Shown one piece after another: positions 1 through 8,603 of a stretch of DNA of 64,000 bases (positions within the stretch are counted from its first letter, which is position 1; every line of letters begins with the position of its first letter). The stretch is from Mycolicibacterium wolinskyi (GTDB taxonomy: Bacteria; Actinomycetota; Actinomycetes; Mycobacteriales; Mycobacteriaceae): contig NZ_LQQA01000033.1 of NCBI RefSeq assembly GCF_002101965.1, positions 434,001-498,000 on the forward strand, given 5' to 3'. The notes beneath the pieces were generated by a model, which did not search any database, was not told the DNA's origin, and worked only from the letters and a program-made list of their open reading frames with translations. The position numbers and the translations under genes were made by a program.

Positions 1-160
1 CGAACGCCCAGTGGCCCGCCCACACCACGACGGCGGCGAGGGCTCCGAGCGCGAGCCCGACGATCGGCAACGCGGTCATCGCGCCGCGGCCCAGGCCCGC
101 CGAGCCCCGCACCGGCAGAACCGTGCCGAACGCGAAAGACCCTGCGAGCGAACGGATCAC
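1..160 (-). CDS. cobS: Adenosylcobinamide-GDP ribazoletransferase (cobalamin synthase), N-terminal fragment
   Basis: Only the first 53 codons lie inside the window; the gene continues beyond base 1. CobS joins adenosylcobinamide-GDP to alpha-ribazole in the membrane, the last assembly step of the cobalamin nucleotide loop. The visible peptide starts with a GTG, reads VIRSLAGSFAFGTVLP, and then runs into a hydrophobic stretch (LPIVGLALGALAAVVVW) expected for the first membrane helix. The GTG overlaps the TGA of cobT by 4 nt (GTGA), which suggests translational coupling. The identification leans on the cobU-cobT context as well as the N-terminal sequence, because most of the protein is missing. 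Confidence 0.82.
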   Translation of the reverse strand, partial: MIRSLAGSFAFGTVLPVRGSAGLGRGAMTALPIVGLALGALAAVVVWAGHWAF

Positions 161-1212
161 GGTGTCTTGTCGAGGATGCCGGCAGAGTCGAACGTCGCCA
201 TCGAGGCCAGCGTGGCGATCGCGGCGCGCACGATGGGCAGCGCCACGGCCGCTCCGGTGCCCTCACCGAGCCGCATGCGCAGGTCGACGATCGGATCGAG
301 GTCCAGGTGCGTGAGGGCGAGCGTGTGCGCGGGTTCGGTCGAGCGGTGGCCCGCCTGCCACCACGCCCGCGCACCCGGCGCGAGGCGATCGGCCACGAGC
401 GCAGCGGCCGTCACCACCAGGCCGTCGAGCAGCACCGGGGTGCGCCGCACCGCGGCCTGCGCGCAGAACCCCGCCATCGCCGCCAGGTCGGCGCCGCCAC
501 ACACGCGCAGCAAGCCGAGGGGATCGCCGACCACACCGCGGGCCCGATACAGCGCGTCGCGCACCGCGCTGGTCTTGCGCATCCACCCGTAATCATCGAT
601 ACCCGTGCCGCGTCCCACGACCGCGACGGGCTCCGCGCCGGTCAACGCGGCGACCAGAGTTGTTGCCGCCGTGGTGTTTCCGATTCCCATGTCACCCGCG
701 ATCAGCAGGTCGGCGCCCGCGTCGACCTCCTCATCGGCGATCTGGCGGCCCGCGGCGACCGCAGCGATCGCGTCCGCCGGGCTGAGCGCATCCTCGACCG
801 CGATGTTGCCCGCGCTGCGCCGGATCTTGTGCGCGCCGATAGCGGGCGACAGCGGTTCGGCACAGTCGACGGATATGTCGGCCACCCGCACCGTCGCACC
901 CGCGATATCGGCCAGCACGTTGATCGCCGCCCCACCGGCGTCGAAGTTGGCCACCATCTGGTTCGTGACTTCGGCCGGATACGCCGAAACGCCCGACGCG
1001 GTCACGCCGTGGTCGCCGGCGAACACCACGACCCGCGGGCGGGTCAGCTGCCGCGGCGGGCACACACCCTGGCAGGCCGCAGCCCAGATCGACAGCTCCT
1101 CGAGCCGGCCGAGTGAACCCGCCGGCTTGGTCAACCGGACCTGGCGATCGGCCGCGGCCGCGGCGGCGTCGGCGTCCGGCGGGGTGACCGGGTCGAAAGC
1201 GGGTTCCGTCAC
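157..1212 (-). CDS. cobT: Nicotinate-nucleotide--dimethylbenzimidazole phosphoribosyltransferase
   Basis: A 351-residue CobT that moves phosphoribose from nicotinate mononucleotide to dimethylbenzimidazole, giving alpha-ribazole phosphate for the lower ligand of B12. Visible family motifs are KPAGSLGRLEEL (residues 29-40), FAGDHGV (64-70), EVTNQMVANF (81-90), a DMGIGNTT segment, and LGEGTGA near the C-terminus, whose Glu317 matches the catalytic base of the Salmonella enzyme. The open frame extends to 1446, but the start is placed at GTG 1212: it has a good ribosome-binding site (GAAGGAG) and overlaps the cobU stop as GTGA. The upstream extension is Arg/Gly-rich shadow sequence of cobU. Confidence 0.95.
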   Translation of the reverse strand: MTEPAFDPVTPPDADAAAAAADRQVRLTKPAGSLGRLEELSIWAAACQGVCPPRQLTRPRVVVFAGDHGVTASGVSAYPAEVTNQMVANFDAGGAAINVLADIAGATVRVADISVDCAEPLSPAIGAHKIRRSAGNIAVEDALSPADAIAAVAAGRQIADEEVDAGADLLIAGDMGIGNTTAATTLVAALTGAEPVAVVGRGTGIDDYGWMRKTSAVRDALYRARGVVGDPLGLLRVCGGADLAAMAGFCAQAAVRRTPVLLDGLVVTAAALVADRLAPGARAWWQAGHRSTEPAHTLALTHLDLDPIVDLRMRLGEGTGAAVALPIVRAAIATLASMATFDSAGILDKTP

Positions 1213-1745
1213 GACGGCTCCTTCACGGTTACCGGTTGGCCGGCCACCACCAGCACCACCCGGTCGCACACTGCGGCCAGTTTCTGGTTGACCGTGCCGA
1301 GCTCGTCGGCGAACCGGCGGCCGGCCTCGGTGGCGGGTACCACGGTCAGCCCGACCTCGGGGCTGACCAGGACCAGGGGAGCGGTGAACTCGCTGACCGC
1401 GTGCACGAGCGCGGCGACATCGTCGTCCACCGAACCACCCGTCCATGCGCCGCGGCGGTCCATGGCCGCGGTGAGCCAGCCGCCGACGTCGTCGACCAGG
1501 GTGGCGGTGGCGTCGCGGGCGAGATCGGCCGCCACATCGGCCGATTCGACGGTGTACCAGTGCGTGGGACGCCGCGCTCGATGTTTGCTCACCCGCCCGG
1601 CCCAGGCCGGGTCGCTGTCGGCGGCCGGGCCGGTGGCCAGGTAGCGCACGGGTGACTGCTCACCGGCGGCGTGGAGCACCGCCGACTCCGCCCACTGTGA
1701 TTTGCCCGATCGGATACCGCCGAGCACGAGTGTTCGCACTGACAT
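1209..1745 (-). CDS. cobU: Bifunctional adenosylcobinamide kinase / adenosylcobinamide-phosphate guanylyltransferase
   Basis: A 178-residue CobU/CobP enzyme that phosphorylates adenosylcobinamide and transfers GMP to it, making the substrate of CobS. The P-loop GGIRSGKS is at residues 9-16. The HRARRP segment holds His55, the expected guanylylated histidine, and VDDVGGWL corresponds to the Walker B region. It is the first gene of the cobU-cobT-cobS run, and both junctions are 4-nt GTGA overlaps. The length is normal for the family. In M. tuberculosis, cobU is not next to cobT/cobS, so the compact three-gene order here is a small difference from that species. Confidence 0.94.
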   Translation of the reverse strand: MSVRTLVLGGIRSGKSQWAESAVLHAAGEQSPVRYLATGPAADSDPAWAGRVSKHRARRPTHWYTVESADVAADLARDATATLVDDVGGWLTAAMDRRGAWTGGSVDDDVAALVHAVSEFTAPLVLVSPEVGLTVVPATEAGRRFADELGTVNQKLAAVCDRVVLVVAGQPVTVKEPS

Positions 1746-1764
1746 CAGGCCGGCTGCGCCGGCA

Positions 1765-2472
1765 TCAAGAAACCTTGTCGCCGCGGTTGACCATCGGGCG
1801 CGGCGCGCGCATCCGGCGCAGCTGCGATGCCCGGCTGGACGCGTAAAAGCCGAGTTTCCAACCGCTTTCGACGTTGTCAGGGAACTTCGCGTCGACCATG
1901 CGGTTCACCTTGCGGCCCAGGACGAAGCCGTCGATCACCATGACCAGCACGAGCCCGAGCATCGCGTAGGACAGGATCTGCTGGAACTGCACCGCGGGCA
2001 GCGCCAGCATGAAGAAGATCATCGTGAGCGCGGCAGGCATGAACAGGCCCAGCACGTTACGGCGAGAATCGACGATGTCGCGGACGTAGCGGCGCACCGG
2101 TCCCTTGTCGCGGGGCAGGAGGTAGGCTTCCTCGCCCGCCATCATCTTCTCGCGGCGGTCGGCCATGTCGGCGCGGCGCGTGAGCCGTTCGGCCTTGCGC
2201 TCTTCCTTGGACAGCTTGGGGCCGCGCAGTTCCTTGCGCCGCTTGCGGGCCTCAGCGGCGGTCAGCGGTGCCGGTGCGACGGGTCCGCGTCGCTTGGCAG
2301 CCTCGCTGCGCTTGGGCGTCGGCCTGCCCTTCGGGGCGGTCGTCGTGGTGGAGCCGTTGGTCGCCGGGCCGGCTTGTTCGGCCACGCTCGTGCGCTCAGC
2401 GTTGCCCTCGGTGCCCTTGTCGGCACCGTTGTCGTCCTTGTCACGCCCGATATTGCGGCCCAGCAGCTTCAC
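1765..2472 (-). CDS. DUF3043 integral membrane protein (Rv2206-like)
   Basis: A 235-residue protein of unknown function. The N-terminal ~100 residues are charged and low in complexity, with many Lys/Arg/Glu (for example KRRKELRGPKLSKEERKAER). Two close membrane helices follow at about residues 141-160 and 165-186, then a short basic tail. This matches the DUF3043 family and the length of M. tuberculosis Rv2206. The start is GTG 2472 (VKLLGRNIGRDK); the open frame runs to 2658, but that extension would cover the divergent promoter of the Fe-S gene. It sits just upstream of cobU with a 19-nt gap, so it may share that transcript. No enzymatic motif is visible. Confidence 0.8.
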   Translation of the reverse strand: MKLLGRNIGRDKDDNGADKGTEGNAERTSVAEQAGPATNGSTTTTAPKGRPTPKRSEAAKRRGPVAPAPLTAAEARKRRKELRGPKLSKEERKAERLTRRADMADRREKMMAGEEAYLLPRDKGPVRRYVRDIVDSRRNVLGLFMPAALTMIFFMLALPAVQFQQILSYAMLGLVLVMVIDGFVLGRKVNRMVDAKFPDNVESGWKLGFYASSRASQLRRMRAPRPMVNRGDKVS

Positions 2473-2657
2473 GCCAGCCAGGTTACTGCCATCGCGACCA
2501 TGCCGGTCACATGCCCCGGCCTGGGGATAAGTCGGGAATAGCGGCAGAAGGAGGTACCGTTGAGGTAGTGGACACGCGGGTGACGCCCACCAGGTAAACC
2601 CACGTCGTTCCCAATGAACTTCGGCATCAGCGATGCCCGGGATGCTTAGGGAGAGCA

Positions 2658-3014
2658 ATGACTGTTCAGGACGCGACCTCCACCGAAACCCACGGGGTGA
2701 CCCTGTCGGACGCTGCCGCGGCCAAGGCGAAGGCGCTGCTGGACCAGGAAGGCCGCGACGATCTGGCGCTGCGCATCGCCGTGCAGCCGGGTGGTTGCGC
2801 AGGCCTGCGCTACAACCTGTTCTTCGACGACCGGACCCTCGACGGTGACCTGACCGCCGAGTTCGGCGGCGTCACGCTGACGGTTGACCGTATGAGCGCG
2901 CCGTACGTGCAGGGCGCGACGATCGACTTCGTCGACACCATCGAGAAGCAGGGCTTCACGATCGACAACCCGAACGCCACCGGGTCCTGCGCCTGCGGCG
3001 ATTCCTTCAACTGA
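2658..3014 (+). CDS. erpA: A-type iron-sulfur cluster insertion/carrier protein (HesB/IscA/ErpA family)
   Basis: A 118-residue A-type Fe-S carrier that holds a cluster for delivery to apo-proteins in the cytoplasm. The three conserved cysteines are visible: Cys47 in PGGCAGLRY, and Cys111 and Cys113 in the C-terminal GSCACGDSF. The ATG follows a purine-rich site (AGGGAGAGCA). It is divergent from the DUF3043 gene across about 185 nt and convergent with the next gene after 24 nt, so it is probably monocistronic. Whether it serves the respiratory Fe-S proteins encoded nearby (such as the Rieske protein) is only an inference from position. The erpA symbol is by family; the M. tuberculosis relative is Rv2204c. 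Confidence 0.9.
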   Translation: MTVQDATSTETHGVTLSDAAAAKAKALLDQEGRDDLALRIAVQPGGCAGLRYNLFFDDRTLDGDLTAEFGGVTLTVDRMSAPYVQGATIDFVDTIEKQGFTIDNPNATGSCACGDSFN

Positions 3015-3038
3015 CGTGCGGGCGGTCAGTGCTGCGTG

Positions 3039-3656
3039 TCAGTACTGACCGCCGGTTCGTAGCACATACGAGCAGACGAGCACGTTCTCGTTCTGTCCGT
3101 CCTTCTCGACCAGCACCTGCGCGACGCCCTGCTGCTCTTGGTCGGGTGCCCGCTGCCCCCGCGCCGAGCCGCTCGCCGGCGCCACGCGCATCGTGAACAG
3201 CACCTGCGCCTGCGTCGTCGACCACGGGACGATCTTGTCGATCCGGACCACCTCGGCCTTGCTGAACTGCTTGCGGAACGCGTCGCTGGCCAGGCCGGCC
3301 ACCGCGAGATCGGTCTTGCGGTCCTTGACCGCGTCGAACAGCCCGCACAGCGTGTGGCGCGCGACGGTTTCGTCGTCACCGTCGATCAACGCGGTCAGAT
3401 ACTCCTGAACCGCGGCCTGAGCCTGCTCATCCGACACCACCCCGGACTGGGTGCTGCCGCCGCGGCCGAACACGATCACCACCGTCAACACCGCACCCAC
3501 CACGGCAACGGCGAGCACCACCGCGAGGATCCGCGGCCACCGGCGACGCTTCGGATACTGCACCGGCGGCGGCAACATGCCGGGATAAGCGGACGGTACC
3601 TGCTCCGGATACTGCTGGGGCGGAACGGATTCGGGGTACTGGTAGGTACCAGTCAT
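3039..3656 (-). CDS. Single-pass membrane protein with DUF4878-like extracytoplasmic domain (Rv2203-like)
   Basis: A 205-residue protein with a Pro/Tyr/Gln-rich cytoplasmic N-terminus (repeated QQYPEQ-type units, residues 1-36), a membrane helix at about 42-63 and an outer domain from about 75 to the end. The outer domain begins SDEQAQAAVQEYLTALIDGD, which looks like the NTF2-like folds found behind membrane anchors in actinobacteria. No catalytic motif is seen and the function is unknown. Tail-to-tail with the Fe-S carrier and divergent from adoK. The start ATG 3656 begins MTGTYQYPE; no strong ribosome-binding site precedes it. Confidence 0.8.
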   Translation of the reverse strand: MTGTYQYPESVPPQQYPEQVPSAYPGMLPPPVQYPKRRRWPRILAVVLAVAVVGAVLTVVIVFGRGGSTQSGVVSDEQAQAAVQEYLTALIDGDDETVARHTLCGLFDAVKDRKTDLAVAGLASDAFRKQFSKAEVVRIDKIVPWSTTQAQVLFTMRVAPASGSARGQRAPDQEQQGVAQVLVEKDGQNENVLVCSYVLRTGGQY

Positions 3657-3828
3657 TAAATGGCGCTCCCCGGGTGATCTGGAGGTGGGTCACCCGTCTA
3701 CGGTGACCGGGCATACGGTTATACGCAGGTTAGCGCAAGCCGCGACGGGGGCGCCGTGAGCGCTGTAGCACCCGGGCGGCGCGCGTAGTCTTGCCTAGAC
3801 GTGTTAACGAAATGAAGGGTGACACTTC

Positions 3829-4803
3829 GTGACCATCGCAGTGACCGGATCCATCGCCACTGACCACCTGATGAAGTTCCCCGGCAAGTTCTCCGAGCAG
3901 CTGCTGGCCGACCATCTGCAGAAGGTGTCGCTGAGCTTTCTGGTCGACGACCTGGTCATCCACCGGGGCGGCGTCGCGGGCAACATGGCCTACGCGATCG
4001 GTGTGCTCGGCGGCGACGTCACCCTCGTCGGCGCGGTGGGCAAGGACTTCGACGACTACCGCAACTGGCTGACCTCGCACGGCGTGGACTGCGACCATGT
4101 GCTGATCTCGCCGTCGGCCTACACCGCGCGCTTCGTGTGCACCACCGACGAGGACATGGCGCAGATCGCGTCGTTCTACCCGGGCGCGATGTCAGAGGCG
4201 CGCACCATATCGCTCGCCGATCTCGTGGCCCAGGCCGGCAAGCCGGAACTCGTGATCGTCGGGGCGAACGACCCCGAGGCGATGTTCTTGCACACCGAGG
4301 AGTGCCGCAAGCTCGGGCTCGCGTTCGCCGCCGACCCGTCGCAGCAGCTCGCGCGGCTGACCGGCGACGAGATCCGCAAGCTCATCGACGGTGCCACCTA
4401 CCTGTTCACCAACGACTACGAATGGGATCTGCTGCTGCAGAAATCCGGGTGGTCGGAGGCCGAGGTGATGAGCCAGATCGAGCTACGGGTCACCACGCTG
4501 GGGGAGAAGGGCGTCGATCTGGTGGGCCGGGACGGCACGTTCGTGCACGTCGATGTCGTGCCCGAGACGCACAAGGACGACCCGACCGGCATCGGCGACG
4601 CATTCCGGGCCGGCTTCCTGACCGGCCGCAGCGCGGGTCTGAACCTGGAGCGCTCGGCCCAGCTGGCATCGCTCGTGGCCGTCCTGGTGCTCGAAGCGCC
4701 CGGGCCGCAGGAATGGAGCTGGGACCGCGACGAGGCCGTGCGGCGGCTGTCCGACGCCTACGGCGCCGAGGCGGGTGCGGAGATCGCGCAGGCGCTGGGC
4801 TGA
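3829..4803 (+). CDS. adoK: Adenosine kinase, PfkB family
   Basis: A 324-residue PfkB-family sugar/nucleoside kinase, the same length as M. tuberculosis AdoK (Rv2202c), which phosphorylates adenosine to AMP in purine salvage. The glycine pair of the N-terminal signature is in GGVAGN (47-52). The C-terminal signature DDPTGIGDAFRAG places the catalytic base at Asp257. The start is GTG 3829 behind GAAGGG. The upstream 172-nt region is shared with the divergent membrane protein gene. The family is certain; the adenosine substrate rests on orthology with the mycobacterial enzyme, which is unlike eukaryotic adenosine kinase. Confidence 0.9.
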   Translation: MTIAVTGSIATDHLMKFPGKFSEQLLADHLQKVSLSFLVDDLVIHRGGVAGNMAYAIGVLGGDVTLVGAVGKDFDDYRNWLTSHGVDCDHVLISPSAYTARFVCTTDEDMAQIASFYPGAMSEARTISLADLVAQAGKPELVIVGANDPEAMFLHTEECRKLGLAFAADPSQQLARLTGDEIRKLIDGATYLFTNDYEWDLLLQKSGWSEAEVMSQIELRVTTLGEKGVDLVGRDGTFVHVDVVPETHKDDPTGIGDAFRAGFLTGRSAGLNLERSAQLASLVAVLVLEAPGPQEWSWDRDEAVRRLSDAYGAEAGAEIAQALG

Positions 4804-4810
4804 ATCTCTC

Positions 4811-6757
4811 CTAGAGCTGTACCGGATAGTGCGGCTCTTTGATCTGCGGGGTCACGCTGTGTTCGACGAAGATCGCGTGCCACAGCATGAAGATCAGCAC
4901 GGTCCACAGCCGCCGGCTGTGATCGCTCGCGCCCGCGCGGTGCTCGTCGAGCATCGTGCGGACCGCGGCGAGGTCGACGTGGGCGCCGGCCTGCGACGAG
5001 CCGACCATCGCATAAGCCCAGTCCATCAATTCGCCTGCCCGCAGCCAGTGCCGGATCGGCACCGGGAATCCGAGCTTGGGCCGGTTGAGCACGTGCGCGG
5101 GCACGATCGGCTCGAGCGCCCGGCGCAGGGCGAACTTGGTGGTCGAGCGCGTGATCTTCTGATCGGCGGGCAGCCGCGACGCCACCGCGAACACCTCGGA
5201 GTCCAGGAACGGCACCCGCAGCTCCAGTGAATTGGCCATGGTCATCTTGTCGGCCTTGACCAGGATGTCGCCGCGCAGCCAGGTGAACAGATCGATGTGC
5301 TGCATGCGCGCGACGGGATCGGCGCCCTGCGATTGCGCGTACACCGGTGCGGTGACGTCGGTGTGCGTCCACTCCTGGCGGAAATTCGGCAACACCGCCC
5401 GCAGCTGCTCGTCGGAGAAGCTGCGCGCGTTGCCGTAATAGCGCTCTTCGAGCGTCAGCGAACCGCGGTGCAACAGGCTCTTGCCGCGCATGCCCTCCGG
5501 CAGCGGCCGGGATGCCTTGCCCAGCGACTTGCGGACCGGGCGCGGGAGATAGTCGAACGGCCGCAGCGACAGCGGTTCGCGGTAGATCGTGTAGCCGCCG
5601 AACAACTCGTCGGCACCTTCGCCGGAGAGGACGACCTTGACGTGCTTGCGGGCCTCGCGGGCGATGAAGAACAGCGGGACGAGCGCCGGGTCGGCGACGG
5701 GCTCGTCGAGGTACCAGACGATCTCGGGCAACGCCTCGACGAACTCGGCCTGGCTGACCACCTTGGTGACGTGGCGGGCGCCGATCGCCTCCGCCGACGC
5801 GACGGCCACGTCGACCTCCGAGAACCCCTCGCGCTCGAAGCCGGTGGTGAACGTGATGAGCCGCGGGTTGTGGCGCATCGCGAGCGCCGCGATCGCGGTC
5901 GAGTCGATGCCGCCGGACAAGAACGCGCCGACGGTGACATCGGCCCGCATGTGCTTGGCGACCGAATCCTCCAGCGCGGCCGTGATCTCGTCATAGCGGG
6001 ACTGTTCGGCCCCCGCGACGAAGGGAACCGCGGTGAATTTCGGGACGAAATACCGCGTCACCTCGGGGGTGCCGCCCGGCTTGAGCCGGGCGTAGCTGCC
6101 CGATTCCAGCCTGCGGATGCCGCGGTGCAGCGTCTCGGGCTCGGGTACGTACTGCAGCACGGTGTAGTGCTGTACGGCGCGTTCGTCGATGCCGAGGTCG
6201 AGGTCGAGCGCATCGGCCAGGTCCAGCAGGCATTTCTTCTCGCTGCCGACGGCGGTGCCGCCGGGCCCGGTCGCCATGTACAGCGGCTTGATGCCGAACG
6301 GGTCACGCGCACAGAACAACTCGCGTTCCTGCGTGTCCCACAACGCGAACGCGAACATGCCGCGCAGGCGCCGCAGCGCGTCGGCGCCCCAGTGGTGGTA
6401 GGCGGCGACGATGGCCTCGCCGTCTCCGTCGGTGTGAAATTCGGCACCATATTCGGACCGCAATTCTGCACGTAATTCGACGTAGTTGTAGATCTCGCCG
6501 TTGAACACCAGAAGATAGCGCTCCGGCGATTCGGCCGGACCCCAGCGCAGCGGCTGATGGCTGTGGGCGATGTCGATGATCGACAGCCGGTTGAAGCCGA
6601 GGACCACGGTGCTGTCCGAAGCGGTGTCGGACCAGGTGCCGGGTTCGTCGGGGCCGCGGTGCCGCATCAGGTGCGACGCCCTGGCGACCTCGCCGGTCAC
6701 CGCCTCGACCTGGGTGGCTCGCGACGGGTCAGTTACCAGGGCCAGCAGTCCGCACAC
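4811..6757 (-). CDS. asnB: Glutamine-dependent amidotransferase AsnB (asparagine synthetase family; peptidoglycan DAP amidation in mycobacteria)
   Basis: A 648-residue class II glutamine amidotransferase fused to an asparagine-synthetase ATP-PPase domain. Cys2 is the nucleophile once Met1 is removed (GTG TGC at 6757), which fixes the start; the open frame's extra 14 codons would bury it. FNGEIYN and RHRGPDEPG mark the glutaminase domain, and LSGGIDSTA is the PP-loop of the synthetase domain. Mycobacterial AsnB and its corynebacterial relative LtsA amidate meso-diaminopimelate in peptidoglycan precursors and affect lysozyme and drug sensitivity, so this gene belongs functionally with the dcw cluster 30 kb away. 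It is divergent from ctaC and its stop lies 7 nt from that of adoK. Confidence 0.93.
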   Translation of the reverse strand: MCGLLALVTDPSRATQVEAVTGEVARASHLMRHRGPDEPGTWSDTASDSTVVLGFNRLSIIDIAHSHQPLRWGPAESPERYLLVFNGEIYNYVELRAELRSEYGAEFHTDGDGEAIVAAYHHWGADALRRLRGMFAFALWDTQERELFCARDPFGIKPLYMATGPGGTAVGSEKKCLLDLADALDLDLGIDERAVQHYTVLQYVPEPETLHRGIRRLESGSYARLKPGGTPEVTRYFVPKFTAVPFVAGAEQSRYDEITAALEDSVAKHMRADVTVGAFLSGGIDSTAIAALAMRHNPRLITFTTGFEREGFSEVDVAVASAEAIGARHVTKVVSQAEFVEALPEIVWYLDEPVADPALVPLFFIAREARKHVKVVLSGEGADELFGGYTIYREPLSLRPFDYLPRPVRKSLGKASRPLPEGMRGKSLLHRGSLTLEERYYGNARSFSDEQLRAVLPNFRQEWTHTDVTAPVYAQSQGADPVARMQHIDLFTWLRGDILVKADKMTMANSLELRVPFLDSEVFAVASRLPADQKITRSTTKFALRRALEPIVPAHVLNRPKLGFPVPIRHWLRAGELMDWAYAMVGSSQAGAHVDLAAVRTMLDEHRAGASDHSRRLWTVLIFMLWHAIFVEHSVTPQIKEPHYPVQL

Positions 6758-6780
6758 CGCGCCAGTATGCCTAATCGCGG

Positions 6781-6802
6781 CGGGTGTGCAGACCCACACC
6801 CG
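6781..6802. promoter_or_regulatory. Inverted repeat in the asnB/ctaC divergent promoter region
   Basis: Perfect 8-bp arms CGGGTGTG / CACACCCG are separated by 6 nt. The element sits 24 nt upstream of the asnB start and about 150 nt upstream of ctaC. Its size and place suit a dimeric repressor or activator site acting on asnB, or a hairpin. No binding protein is recognised. Confidence 0.4.
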
Positions 6803-6887
6803 GGCGAGTCTGCCGGTTGCTTCGCCCCCGTCTGGGCCCCATTCCCGAGTCGCTTCGCTCCCGTCGGCGGGCGTGGTCTACGCTGCG

Positions 6888-6893
6888 TAGTAT
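6888..6893 (+). promoter_or_regulatory. Candidate -10 element for ctaC
   Basis: TAGTAT fits the mycobacterial SigA -10 pattern TANNNT and lies 56 nt upstream of the ctaC GTG, which would leave a leader of about 50 nt. No convincing -35 is visible 17-18 nt further upstream. A strong ribosome-binding site (CTAGGAGG) lies just before ctaC. Confidence 0.3.
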
Positions 6894-6949
6894 TCGCTGA
6901 AATGACTGACCGCTCGCGGTCGTGAAATACCGATCTAGGAGGCGCAAGC

Positions 6950-7987
6950 GTGACACCTCGCGGGCTTAAGGCGGTGGCCAGGGCGGCGTTGTTGTCAATT
7001 GTCCTCGGTGGCTCAGCACTACTGCTGAGCGGCTGCAGCTGGTCGGACGCGCTTGCGCTCGGCTGGCCGACCGGCATCACCCCTGAGGGCAAACTCAACC
7101 GCGAGCTCTGGATCGGCTCGGTGATCGCCTCGTTCGTCGTGGGCGCCATCGTGTGGGGGCTGATCTTCTGGTCCAGCGCCTTCCACCGGAAGAAGAAGAC
7201 CGACACCGAGCTGCCGCGCCAGTTCGGCTACAACATGCCGCTCGAGCTGGTGCTGACGGTCATCCCGTTCCTCATCATCTCGGTGCTGTTCTACTTCACC
7301 GTCGTGGTGCAGGAGCGCATGCTGCACAAGGACCCCAACCCCGAGGTCGTCATCGACGTGACCGCCTTCCAGTGGAACTGGAAGTTCGGTTACCAGAAGA
7401 TCGCCTACGCCGACGGCACCTTCAACTACGACGGCGCCGATCCCGAGCGCAAGGCCGCGATGGAGTCGCGTCCCGAGGGTGAGGACGCGCACGGACACGA
7501 GCGCGTCGGCGCGGTCCGCGGGCTCAACCCCGAAGACCGGACGTATCTGAACTTCGACAAGATCGAGACGCTGGGCAGCTCGACCGAGATCCCGGTGCTG
7601 GTGCTGCCCGCGGGCAAGCGCATCGAGTTCGTGCTCAACTCCGCAGACGTGATCCACGGCTTCTGGGTCCCGGAGTTCCTGTTCAAGCGCGACGTGATGC
7701 CCGATCCGAAGGCCAACAACTCCGACAACGTCTTCCAGGTCAGCAAGATCGAGCAGACCGGCGCGTTCGTCGGGCGCTGCACCGAGATGTGCGGCACCTA
7801 CCACTCGATGATGAACTTCGAGGTTCGCGTGGTGGAGCCCAACGACTTCGAGGCCTACATCGACCAGCGCAGCGCGGGCAAGACGAATGCCGAAGCACTG
7901 GCGGCGATCAACCAGCCGCCGCTGGCGACGACCACCAAGCCGTTCGATACCCGACGCGGTGAAATGGCACCGCAGGCGAGCAAGTAG
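6950..7987 (+). CDS. ctaC: Cytochrome c oxidase (aa3) subunit II, lipoprotein
   Basis: A 345-residue CtaC carrying the CuA centre that accepts electrons from the QcrC cytochrome in the fused bcc-aa3 supercomplex. It has a lipoprotein signal with lipobox LLSGC (Cys29), two membrane helices at about 54-76 and 98-118, and a periplasmic cupredoxin domain. The CuA ligands are His236 (VIHGFW) and the cluster C277-x3-C281-x3-H285-x2-M288 (GRCTEMCGTYHSMM). A charged insert around residues 165-195 (ESRPEGEDAHGHER) is typical of actinobacterial CtaC. GTG start after CTAGGAGGCGCAAGC. It is followed by ctaF after 9 nt. Confidence 0.97.
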   Translation: MTPRGLKAVARAALLSIVLGGSALLLSGCSWSDALALGWPTGITPEGKLNRELWIGSVIASFVVGAIVWGLIFWSSAFHRKKKTDTELPRQFGYNMPLELVLTVIPFLIISVLFYFTVVVQERMLHKDPNPEVVIDVTAFQWNWKFGYQKIAYADGTFNYDGADPERKAAMESRPEGEDAHGHERVGAVRGLNPEDRTYLNFDKIETLGSSTEIPVLVLPAGKRIEFVLNSADVIHGFWVPEFLFKRDVMPDPKANNSDNVFQVSKIEQTGAFVGRCTEMCGTYHSMMNFEVRVVEPNDFEAYIDQRSAGKTNAEALAAINQPPLATTTKPFDTRRGEMAPQASK

Positions 7988-7996
7988 GGACACCTC

Positions 7997-8416
7997 ATGC
8001 ATATTGAAGCTCGGCTGTTCGAGATCCTCACCGGCTTCTTCGCGCTGTCGGCCGTCGTGTACGGCGTGCTGACCGCGATGTTCGCCAACGGCGGCGTGGA
8101 GTGGGCGGGCACCACCGCGCTGGTGCTCACCACTGGCCTCACGCTGATCACCGGTACGTTCTTCCGCTTCGTGGCCCGCCGGCTCGACACCCGTCCCGAG
8201 GACTACGAGGACGCCGAGATCAGCGACGGCGCCGGCGAACTGGGCTTCTACGCGCCGCACAGCTGGTGGCCGATCCTGATCGCGCTGTCCTTCTCGACCG
8301 CGGCCGTCGGCGCCGCACTGTGGCTCCCGTGGCTGCTCGTGGCAGGCATCTGCTTCGTGCTCTTCTCGGCCGGCGGCCTGGTCTTCGAGTACTACTGGGG
8401 CCCCGAGAAGCACTGA
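7997..8416 (+). CDS. ctaF: Cytochrome c oxidase subunit IV, actinobacterial type
   Basis: A 139-residue subunit of the aa3 oxidase, found in actinobacteria as a partner of CtaC. Four hydrophobic segments are visible: FEILTGFFALSAVVYGVLT, a second at about 38-57 (TTALVLTTGLTLITG), then PILIALSFSTAAVGAALWL and LLVAGICFVLFSAGGLVF. The C-terminus is FEYYWGPEKH, as in mycobacterial homologues. It follows ctaC by 9 nt, so the two are one transcription unit. It has no metal ligands of its own and is expected to be structural. Confidence 0.94.
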   Translation: MHIEARLFEILTGFFALSAVVYGVLTAMFANGGVEWAGTTALVLTTGLTLITGTFFRFVARRLDTRPEDYEDAEISDGAGELGFYAPHSWWPILIALSFSTAAVGAALWLPWLLVAGICFVLFSAGGLVFEYYWGPEKH

Positions 8417-8534
8417 CCCCGCTGGGCCGATGCTCGCCCGCCGCCTGGTCAAGGTCACAATCGAGGCACCAGTTCACTCGACACCGGGACTGCCGGAGTC
8501 ACTGACGCCTGCCGGTTGGGTAATGTTGCCGGGG

Positions 8535-8578
8535 CACTGTCATCCGTGAACGGTACTGACCGTCCCCGTGTGACAGTG
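8535..8578 (+). promoter_or_regulatory. Long imperfect dyad in the mmpS3 leader
   Basis: Perfect outer arms CACTGTCA (8535-8542) and TGACAGTG (8571-8578) enclose a second stem, ACGGT-actg-ACCGT (8550-8563). It ends 25 nt before the mmpS3 ATG and lies downstream of a TAATGT -10-like hexamer at 8521. It may form a 5'-UTR hairpin or be an operator for a dimeric regulator. The sequence cannot decide between the two. Confidence 0.5.
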
Positions 8579-8603
8579 AAGCAGTCGAGAAGGATAGGCG
8601 TAG

